The translations under genes were made by a program, and so were the position numbers. Positions 1-4,142 of a stretch of DNA of 6,337 nt are shown here, in pieces. Positions within the stretch are counted from its first letter, which is position 1. Each line of letters opens with the position of its first letter. The stretch is from an uncultured Collinsella sp. (GTDB taxonomy: Bacteria; Actinomycetota; Coriobacteriia; Coriobacteriales; Coriobacteriaceae): the NCBI GenBank assembly GCA_900547505.1, contig URGY01000100.1, positions 1-6,337 of the forward strand. The letters are read 5' to 3'. The notes beneath the pieces are model-generated. The model made no database searches and was not told the DNA's origin. It saw only the letters and a list, made by a program, of their open reading frames with translations.

Positions 1-3
1 TAT

Positions 4-36
4 TCGTCGGCAGCGTCAGATGTGTATAAGAGACAG
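4..36 (+). other. Illumina Nextera transposase adapter (sequencing artefact)
   Basis: Bases 18-36 read AGATGTGTATAAGAGACAG, the 19-bp Tn5 mosaic end used in Nextera libraries, and bases 4-17 read TCGTCGGCAGCGTC, the read-1 tail that precedes it. The match to the known adapter is exact over 33 bases, so this is untrimmed library sequence and not host DNA. It puts an in-frame stop (27-29) just ahead of the kinase gene, which would mislead start calling. Genomic sequence begins at about base 37, so this is a contig end. Confidence 0.97.
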
Positions 37-38
37 GG

Positions 39-656
39 GCGGCTCGCGTGACCGTCGTTGACGGTGACCGTGTCTTCCTTGGCTCCAACGAGGGCGGTAT
101 CCGTGGCGATGCGCGCTATGTCCTTGATCGCTTTGACCTTGCGTACATGAAGCAGTTCGATGTGGTTCATTCGGGCAACTACTGCTTTACCGAGCGCGAG
201 CTGCCCAAGTTGAAGGCTGCGGGCGTCACGGTCTCTTTTGACTTTTCGGACGACTCCACCGACGAGTACTACGAGCAGATTGCGCCCTACGTCGATTTCG
301 CTTTCTTTAGTGCGGCGGATGCCGCGAGCGAGGACGAGATTCGCGAGCGTCTGGCATGGGTGAAGGGTCTGGGTCCGCGTTTTGTGTCGGCTACGGCGGG
401 CGCCGAGGGCTGCATTGCTTACGACGGCGAGCGTTATTACCGCCAGCTGGCTAAACCGGTGACGGACATGAAGGACACCATGGGGGCGGGCGACTCGTTC
501 CTCACCTCGTTTTTGATGTGCTATCTCGATTCCGTCAAGCGTGGTGAGGATGGCGCCGAGGCCATCGAGCGCGCGCTCGACTTTGCTGCTGGGTTTGCTT
601 CGACCGTGTGCGGCATGGAAGGTTCTTGGGGCCACGGAGCACCAATCGTCGAATAG
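39..656 (+). CDS. frlD: PfkB-family sugar kinase, fructoselysine 6-kinase-like (5'-partial)
   Basis: C-terminal part of a ribokinase/PfkB-fold kinase. FrlD phosphorylates fructoselysine at C6 with ATP in the cytoplasm before FrlB deglycates it. The PfkB signature 2, DTMGAGDSF, lies at about 474-500, with the catalytic-base Asp of GAGD at 492-494. The segments FDFSD, VDFAFFSA and the VDGDRVF start align well with my recollection of E. coli FrlD (about 260 aa). About 205 codons remain, so roughly 80 N-terminal residues are missing. The GTG at 48 is not the true start: genomic codons AAR precede it in frame and match the family, and the stop at 27-29 lies in the adapter. The substrate is inferred; another PfkB sugar kinase is possible. 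No neighbouring frlB or transporter is visible to confirm it. Confidence 0.78.
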   Translation, partial: AARVTVVDGDRVFLGSNEGGIRGDARYVLDRFDLAYMKQFDVVHSGNYCFTERELPKLKAAGVTVSFDFSDDSTDEYYEQIAPYVDFAFFSAADAASEDEIRERLAWVKGLGPRFVSATAGAEGCIAYDGERYYRQLAKPVTDMKDTMGAGDSFLTSFLMCYLDSVKRGEDGAEAIERALDFAAGFASTVCGMEGSWGHGAPIVE

Positions 657-699
657 CCGAGCGGTCCCGGGGAGGTGCGGGTGCCTCCCCGGGACTCGG
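657..699 (+). terminator. GC-rich hairpin just after frlD (possible terminator)
   Basis: A perfect 12-bp stem (664-675 with 684-695) closes an 8-nt loop. It extends outward by four pairs (657-660 with 696-699) across a 3-nt bulge. It starts on the base after the frlD stop codon, as a terminator would. No T-tract follows (the next bases are TGTGCAAAAAA), so as an intrinsic terminator it is not canonical. It may instead protect the 3' end of the mRNA. Confidence 0.4.
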
Positions 700-929
700 T
701 GTGCAAAAAATGCCAAATATGAGTACTGTGACTAATTTAGTCGCAGCAAAATCAACCCCTTCAGATGTGATTTGAGCGTCTGGAGGGGTTTAAGATTTGC
801 GAAAACGCAGGATGAATGACTGTAAAAGCTTTAATTAGCGGACAATCGAGGATTATTCTGGCGGTTGGGAAGTTAAAAGTAATGTATCCATTCCGGTAGC
901 AGTACTCATATTTGGCATTTTTTGCCCAC
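699..929. repeat. AT-rich element bounded by 30-bp terminal inverted repeats (MITE-like)
   Basis: Bases 703-728 (beginning GCAAAAAATGCCAAATATGA) are perfectly reverse-complementary to 900-925. The match extends to 699-728 / 900-929 with one mismatch (702/926). The arms enclose about 170 bp of AT-rich sequence with no plausible gene, unlike the GC-rich flanks. The element fills most of the gap between the convergent frlD and tatD, ending 5 bp from the tatD stop. No target-site duplication is evident at its ends. A non-autonomous mobile element or a dispersed palindromic repeat are the two readings. Confidence 0.65.
746..800 (+). other. Nested stem-loop inside the inverted-repeat element
   Basis: Bases 754-767 pair with 777-790 over 14 positions around a 9-nt loop. 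An outer helix forms between 746-753 and 794-800 with small bulges. Two of the inner pairs (761/783 and 766/778) are T-G, so they form in RNA read from the plus strand but would be A-C mismatches in the opposite transcript. TTTAAGATTT follows the inner stem, so it could also serve as a terminator for frlD read-through. Confidence 0.5.
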
Positions 930-934
930 AGGGG

Positions 935-1717
935 TTAGCGAAGGTCAAATACAGAGCGCGCATTTGCTAAAACTGCCGACTCAATGTGCTTAGCGTCACA
1001 GTTTTTGAGTGAGGCAATGCGCATCGAGGTCCTTGTGAGCGATCTGATGAGCGACTGTGCGCTTGTTTCTGTGTTTGGCTCGGCTGGCGCATCGGTCTCG
1101 AGCAGTAGACGGTCGAGTGGAATCTGTCGGGCATATTCGCGTCCTCGTTTAGACGCGAGCATGCGTTCGTTGACGGAAAAATAACAGTCCGCATCACGCG
1201 CGCGGACGAGTTCGTCCGAAGTGCCGCTAAACCAGTGGAAGATGATAACGGGGGAGTCGGGGTTTGGGATGAGTAGTCCATGCGATTCGAGGACGTCCAG
1301 TACGGCTCCTGCCGAACGAACGGCGTGAATTGATATCACGCGCCCGGTAAGAGGATGCTGCACGAGTGTATCGCAGAGCCGGTCAAATGCCTGTATTTGT
1401 AGCGGCTCACTTCCGGCAAAGCGTGCGGAAAAGTCGAGTCCCACCTCGCCGATGTAGCGCTCTTGGGCGGCAACTTCGCAAAGCAGATCGACTTCGGCAG
1501 GACCGCAGCGGCCGTCGGCGAGCCACCAGGGGTGGAGCCCAACGCCAGCGATGATGCCTGGTAGGCGACGGGCGCGCTCGTTTGCGGCCGAAAAGTCGCG
1601 TGGGTCGACCCCGCAGTCAAAGAGCCCCAGACCCGACGCCGCCGACTCACTGGCTGCAGCATCGGGGCCGAGCATCAAATCAAGATGACAATGCGTGTCA
1701 AAGAATTGCGGTTCCAT
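935..1717 (-). CDS. tatD: TatD-family metal-dependent hydrolase
   Basis: Amidohydrolase-fold (TIM barrel) two-metal hydrolase of 260 aa, the usual length. TatD proteins act as cytoplasmic Mg-dependent 3'-5' exonucleases/DNases linked to DNA repair and quality control. The family ligands are visible: H9 and H11 (DTHCHLD), GLHP at 60-63, E91 (GEVGLDF), H131 (ISIHA), H161 (FHWFSG, usually HCFSG) and D209 (LLLETDAP). The ATG at 1717 has AGGA about 10 nt upstream and begins right before the metal motif, as in relatives. It lies 14 bp after the tcdA stop on the same strand, so the two are probably cotranscribed. The substrate is unproven; YcfH- and YjjV-type paralogues share these motifs, so the symbol is family-level. 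Confidence 0.88.
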   Translation of the reverse strand: MEPQFFDTHCHLDLMLGPDAAASESAASGLGLFDCGVDPRDFSAANERARRLPGIIAGVGLHPWWLADGRCGPAEVDLLCEVAAQERYIGEVGLDFSARFAGSEPLQIQAFDRLCDTLVQHPLTGRVISIHAVRSAGAVLDVLESHGLLIPNPDSPVIIFHWFSGTSDELVRARDADCYFSVNERMLASKRGREYARQIPLDRLLLETDAPAEPNTETSAQSLIRSLTRTSMRIASLKNCDAKHIESAVLANARSVFDLR

Positions 1718-1731
1718 CGCAGGACATCCTG

Positions 1732-2529
1732 CTAGTCCAGGCGTTGGCCGTCGGCGCGTACGCGCTCGGTGCCGCGCCCGCTGATCTGGCGGATAACCTC
1801 GCCGGCAATCATCTGACCCATGATGGGCGGCATAAAGCTGGCGGTACCCAACTCGGTACGCTCGTGGATGTTGGACGGGTCGCGGGGTTGGGTCTTAACC
1901 GATTCCTCGCAGCTAAACAGCACGTGCAGACTCTTGATTCCGCGCTTCTTACATTCTTTGCGCATGATGCGGCTCATGGGGTCACGTACCGTATCGAAAA
2001 TGTCGGCAAAGCGGAGGCACTCGGGATGGAGCTTGTTGGCCCCGCCCATGGAGCTAACCAAACGAATGTCGTGGTCCTGAGCATATTTGGCAATGGTGAG
2101 CTTGGCCGAGATGGTGTCGATGGCGTCGACGACGTAGTCGAGCTTGCCGTCCGTCTGCTCCAAAACGCTCGCGAAGAACTCGTCGATGTTGTCGCTCAGC
2201 AGGTATTCGGTGCGTTTGATAACGGTGGCGGTGGGATTGATGTCGTGGATCATGGCTTCCATAACATCGACCTTGCGCTTGCCGATGGTGCTGTGAAAGG
2301 CGATAGCCTGGCGATTGATATTGCTGGGCGCGACGATGTCCTTGTCCAGAATGACGAAATGACCAATGCCGCCGCGGGCGAGTGCCTCGCAGCAGTTGGA
2401 GCCCACGCCTCCGCAGCCGAGCACCAACACCGTAGCATCGGCGAGCTTATCGAGTGCCTCGCGGCCCATGATGATCTCGAGCTTGGTGTCGCGTGTCCCG
2501 ATGGCGGCTGCGGCAGCGGTTTCGGTCAT
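1732..2529 (-). CDS. tcdA: tRNA threonylcarbamoyladenosine dehydratase (ThiF/E1-like)
   Basis: ATP-dependent E1-like enzyme (TcdA, formerly CsdL/YgdL) that cyclises t6A at tRNA position 37 to ct6A. The 265 aa match the family length. The Rossmann nucleotide loop GCGGVGSN is at 38-45, followed by LDKD (61-64) and SNINRQ (69-74), the adenylation-site residues. DAID (135-138) and the block from SSMGGANKLHPE (about 160) through the DPMSRIMRKE segment are typical of TcdA and unlike ThiF or MoeB. No CxxC zinc site is seen, also as in TcdA. The ATG at 2529 has GGAGG (2536-2540) about 6 nt upstream. It is first gene of an operon with tatD; no csdA/csdE partner is in the window. Confidence 0.92.
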   Translation of the reverse strand: MTETAAAAAIGTRDTKLEIIMGREALDKLADATVLVLGCGGVGSNCCEALARGGIGHFVILDKDIVAPSNINRQAIAFHSTIGKRKVDVMEAMIHDINPTATVIKRTEYLLSDNIDEFFASVLEQTDGKLDYVVDAIDTISAKLTIAKYAQDHDIRLVSSMGGANKLHPECLRFADIFDTVRDPMSRIMRKECKKRGIKSLHVLFSCEESVKTQPRDPSNIHERTELGTASFMPPIMGQMIAGEVIRQISGRGTERVRADGQRLD

Positions 2530-2573
2530 AAATATCCTCCGATGGGGAAGCAGGTCGTGTTTTAGCTATCGCC

Positions 2574-2602
2574 ATTATAGGTATTATCACGATTCCATTT
2601 GA
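2574..2602 (-). promoter_or_regulatory. Promoter of tcdA-tatD
   Basis: On the minus strand a perfect TATAAT (2574-2579) lies about 45 bp upstream of the tcdA ATG. The -35 at 17-bp spacing (2597-2602, TCAAAT) is weak. A second -10-like GATAAT (2583-2588) lies just upstream. Transcription would start at about 2567. Confidence 0.6.
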
Positions 2603-2616
2603 GCCCTAGGTGATTG

Positions 2617-2645
2617 TTGAAATGGGGCAGGGATTCGCATAAGAT
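2617..2645 (+). promoter_or_regulatory. Promoter of the candidate antisense RNA
   Basis: TTGAAA (2617-2622), 17 bp, then TAAGAT (2640-2645) on the plus strand: five of six and four of six consensus positions at ideal spacing. No plus-strand gene follows for over 300 bp; the only downstream plus-strand signal is the intrinsic terminator near 2740. The predicted start is about 2652. Confidence 0.55.
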
Positions 2646-2651
2646 GAAGCA

Positions 2652-2746
2652 GATGGCACCCGTTGCCGCGGGTTAGCCAACTCCGAAACACGTTTTTGGC
2701 GTGAGAAGTGGCCGTCTTCGCATTACGCGGGGGCGGCTATTTCATT
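2652..2746 (+). ncRNA. Candidate antisense RNA (type I antitoxin), about 95 nt
   Basis: Defined by a sigma-70-like promoter (2617-2645) and an intrinsic terminator (2705-2746) with no start codon and ribosome site between them. Its predicted fold is a 5' stem-loop (2655-2678), a small hairpin with a TTTTTGG loop (2689-2703), then the terminator stem. It is complementary to the 3' UTR and last three codons of the minus-strand small-peptide gene, the tail-to-tail arrangement of txpA/RatA and bsrG/SR4 in Bacillus. The likely role is toxin mRNA inactivation through duplex formation and RNase cleavage. Transcription has not been shown; both ends are predictions. Confidence 0.55.
2705..2746 (+). 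terminator. Intrinsic terminator of the antisense RNA
   Basis: Bases 2711-2721 pair with 2727-2737 (11 pairs) around the loop ATTAC. The helix extends as 2705-2710 with 2738-2743 and is followed by TATTTCATT. Five of the 17 pairs are G-T. They hold only in a plus-strand RNA and would be A-C mismatches in a minus-strand transcript, which shows the direction in which the structure is meant to be read. Confidence 0.7.
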
Positions 2747-2823
2747 CGACCTCCAATGTGGATGCCGAGCTCCACAGCCGCGATTACAAGCAATAACAAC
2801 GTCAGGACATCGTCAATACTCAT
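2737..2823 (-). CDS. 28-aa hydrophobic membrane peptide, candidate SOS-induced type I toxin
   Basis: A 28-codon ORF ending in TAG, starting at the ATG at 2823 with AAGGAGAT just upstream (good ribosome site, about 6 nt spacing). The product begins MSIDDVLTLLLLVIAAVELG and ends GRMK: an acidic N-terminus, one hydrophobic helix (about residues 6-24, with E18 and H22 on it) and a basic C-terminus. This is the size and layout of TisB (29 aa), DinQ and TxpA/holin-like toxins, which depolarise the inner membrane. Supporting context: an SOS-type box over its promoter, a hairpin masking its Shine-Dalgarno sequence, and an antisense RNA signal at its 3' end. I do not recognise a close relative, so family and toxicity are inferred. 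Standard gene callers would miss it because of its length. Confidence 0.65.
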   Translation of the reverse strand: MSIDDVLTLLLLVIAAVELGIHIGGRMK

Positions 2824-2830
2824 AGTCCAT

Positions 2831-2851
2831 CTCCTTCTCGGATAGAGGGAG
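2831..2851 (-). promoter_or_regulatory. Shine-Dalgarno-masking hairpin in the toxin leader
   Basis: In the minus-strand RNA, CTCCCTCT (2844-2851) pairs with AGAAGGAG (2831-2838) around a 5-nt loop, with a single C-A mismatch. The paired GGAG is the core of the small ORF's ribosome binding site. The leader alone could therefore keep the mRNA poorly translated, as in several type I toxin mRNAs. Confidence 0.55.
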
Positions 2852-2874
2852 CTGGCCCATCTGCTTCAACTTCC

Positions 2875-2903
2875 ATTGTAGCTCAATACGAACGAATGTT
2901 CTA
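2875..2903 (-). promoter_or_regulatory. Promoter of the small-peptide gene
   Basis: On the minus strand TACAAT (2875-2880, five of six -10 positions) is preceded at 17 bp by TAGAAC (2898-2903, a weak -35). The predicted start near 2868 gives a leader of about 45 nt, beginning at the right-hand copy of the 12-bp inverted repeat. Confidence 0.5.
2889..2902. promoter_or_regulatory. LexA-type SOS box over the small-peptide promoter
   Basis: CGAAC-GAAT-GTTCT carries the complete GAAC-N4-GTTC palindrome that Gram-positive and actinobacterial LexA (DinR) recognises (consensus CGAAC-N4-GTTCG). It overlaps the presumed -35 and the spacer of the small-peptide promoter, a repressing position. Four bases of core dyad on each side are perfect; only the outer T at 2902 departs from the extended consensus. 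I found no other copy of the core in the window. It is 24 bp upstream of the sdpRI -35, so control of that operon is less likely. Confidence 0.6.
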
Positions 2904-2926
2904 TAGATGTTCCTGTATTAGATAGT

Positions 2927-2955
2927 TAGACAAACACCTAAATATCGAGTATAGT
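2927..2955 (+). promoter_or_regulatory. Promoter of sdpR-sdpI
   Basis: TAGACA (2927-2932), 17 bp, TATAGT (2950-2955): five of six consensus positions in each box at ideal spacing, start near 2962 and a leader of about 28 nt. SdpR is expected to repress its own promoter. A short direct repeat, TTAGATA / TTAGACA (2918-2924, 2926-2932), overlaps the -35, but I cannot identify the operator with confidence. Confidence 0.72.
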
Positions 2956-2989
2956 GTGCGCGTCATGAGAGATGATGAGAGGAGGTCTT

Positions 2990-3268
2990 ATGCCGGGAGA
3001 GGGCTTTAAGGCGCTTGCCGATCCAACGCGACGGCGCATTTTGGAGTTGCTGCGCGAGGGCAATTGCACGGCGGGGGAGCTTGCCGAGCATTTCGATATC
3101 AGTAAGCCGTCGCTGAGCCATCACTTGGCGACGCTCAAAAACGCCGGGTTGGTGACCGACGAGCGCCATGGCCAAAACATCGTATACAGCTTAAACACCA
3201 CCGTCATGCAGGATTTGATTGGCTGGTTTATGGGCTTTACAAACACGGAAGGTGATAAGGATGAATAA
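2990..3268 (+). CDS. sdpR: ArsR-family autorepressor, SdpR-like
   Basis: A 92-aa winged-helix repressor, close in length to Bacillus SdpR (90 aa). The recognition region spans about residues 27-50 (TAGELAEHF, then SKPSLSHHL), the conserved opening FKALADPTRRRILELL is at 6-21, and the wing follows with GQNIVYSLNTT (61-71). The Cys metal motif of ArsR/SmtB sensors (ELCVC) is absent, which fits SdpR, whose input is protein sequestration by SdpI rather than a metal. The ATG at 2990 is chosen because AGGAGG (2980-2985) sits 4 nt upstream. The ATGs at 2972 and 2975 precede this site and lack one of their own. The stop overlaps the sdpI start by 8 bases, so translation is coupled. Confidence 0.88.
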   Translation: MPGEGFKALADPTRRRILELLREGNCTAGELAEHFDISKPSLSHHLATLKNAGLVTDERHGQNIVYSLNTTVMQDLIGWFMGFTNTEGDKDE

Positions 3269-3965
3269 CGAAAACAAGGGCATTCACCCCACGGGGGTAT
3301 CGTCGCGCGTGTGGATTGCGCTGGTCGCTCTGTGCGTCGCCAATGTCGTAGCGCACCTCATGGTGATGCCGAGCTTGCCTGCGCAGATTCCCACGCACTG
3401 GGGCGCGAACGGCGCCGTCGACGGTTGGGGTCCTAGCTGGATGGCCTCCGCGCTCGGCGTGCTGCCTCTGGCGCTTCTCGCAATGTTCTGCGTGGTGCCG
3501 CGCATCGACCCCAAAGGTGAGGCATATCGAACCTCGGGCAAATTCTACCAGGGCTTCGTAATCGCCTTCACCTTGTTCATGTGCGCCATAAGCTGGCTGG
3601 GAGAGCTTACGGTCTGGGGCGTGGTGCCGGCGGTCGGTTCGGTTAACGTGCTGATTTCCGGTGTTGTCGGTTTGCTGTTCATCGGCGTAGGCAACTACTT
3701 GCCGCGTGTGAAGCAGAACTATACGCTCGGTATCAAGACACCTTGGGCTCTTGCCGATCCCGAGAACTGGCGCCGTACGCAGCGTTTTGGCGGCGCCTGC
3801 TTTATGGTGCTGGGTATTGGCCTGATTGTGATGGGCGTGGCAGGCAGCGTGCTTTCGAGTGAAGTCGTCGCCGCGGTGATTGCGGTTCTGGCATTTGGTT
3901 CGGTTGGAGCCGTCTACGTCTACTCGTATCTGTTGTGGCGCAAATCGCAGCGAGCCGCTCGTTAA
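3261..3965 (+). CDS. sdpI: SdpI-family membrane immunity/signal protein
   Basis: Integral membrane protein of 234 aa with six predicted helices (about 17-35, 60-79, 97-114, 122-144, 176-197, 201-225). An N-terminal DUF1648-type motif, P44-T-H46-W47-G, lies after helix 1. The SdpI motif N153-Y-T-L-G-I-K-T-P-W162 followed by W170 precedes helix 5. In Bacillus, SdpI protects against the SdpC cannibalism toxin and, when bound, holds SdpR at the membrane to relieve repression. The ATG at 3261 is chosen because GGAAGGTG lies upstream and the family begins near here; an earlier in-frame ATG at 3219 would overlap sdpR by 50 bases. No sdpABC is in the window, so the ligand is unknown. Confidence 0.87.
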   Translation: MNNENKGIHPTGVSSRVWIALVALCVANVVAHLMVMPSLPAQIPTHWGANGAVDGWGPSWMASALGVLPLALLAMFCVVPRIDPKGEAYRTSGKFYQGFVIAFTLFMCAISWLGELTVWGVVPAVGSVNVLISGVVGLLFIGVGNYLPRVKQNYTLGIKTPWALADPENWRRTQRFGGACFMVLGIGLIVMGVAGSVLSSEVVAAVIAVLAFGSVGAVYVYSYLLWRKSQRAAR

Positions 3966-4030
3966 GGTTGCGGAAAACTAGCGTACGCAGTTCATAGTAT
4001 GTTCCGGGGGACTTTTCCCAGGTAGTATTA

Positions 4031-4060
4031 GGGGGTGTGGGCAACCATGCCCCTTTTTAT
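4031..4060 (+). terminator. Intrinsic terminator of sdpR-sdpI
   Basis: GGGGTGTGG (4032-4040) pairs with CCATGCCCC (4045-4053) over nine positions, capped by a GCAA (GNRA) tetraloop and followed by TTTTTATT. Two G-T pairs form only in the plus-strand RNA, so the direction is sdpI outward. It lies about 65 bp past the sdpI stop. Confidence 0.88.
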
Positions 4061-4076
4061 TAGAACGCGCGAACTG

Positions 4077-4104
4077 CCTCTCCGCTTTTTCCAAAACGGA
4101 GAGG
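4077..4104 (+). other. Hairpin in the ettA leader
   Basis: CCTCTCCG (4077-4084) pairs perfectly with CGGAGAGG (4097-4104). The loop can form four further T-A pairs within TTTTTCCAAAA. No T-tract follows, so it is not a standard terminator. It ends about 25 bp before the ettA ribosome site and shares its TTTTCCAAA centre with the hairpin after ettA. I found no convincing ettA promoter in 3966-4130. Confidence 0.5.
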
Positions 4105-4142
4105 GGGAGAAGATTTCCGCAGCTAGATAAGGAGAAATGACT

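Larger units (their letters stand above)
2645..2868. repeat. 12-bp inverted repeat flanking the small-peptide gene
   Basis: TGAAGCAGATGG (2645-2656) and its exact reverse complement (2857-2868) flank the small ORF. The right copy sits at the predicted 5' end of the peptide mRNA. The left copy overlaps the predicted start site of the antisense RNA. In a peptide transcript reaching about 2645, the two copies would pair its 5' and 3' ends. Confidence 0.6.

Noticed and set aside
699..929. CRISPR or phage attachment site from the repeat arms
   Set aside because: The repeats are inverted, only two in number and have no spacer periodicity, integrase or tRNA gene nearby.
1719..1732. Palindrome GCAGGA-CA-TCCTGC between tcdA and tatD as an operator
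   Set aside because: It lies inside an operon gap of 14 bp where it contains the tatD ribosome site; six-base arms can arise by chance and no promoter is nearby.
1582..2565. Plus-strand open frame of 327 codons across tcdA and the start of tatD
   Set aside because: It lies antisense to two well-supported genes, has no recognisable motif or ribosome site, and its low-complexity composition mirrors tcdA codons.
4031..4130. Transcription attenuator controlling ettA
   Set aside because: The T-tract hairpin at 4031-4060 is fully explained as the sdpRI terminator, and the 4077-4104 hairpin does not overlap it, so there is no terminator/antiterminator switch.
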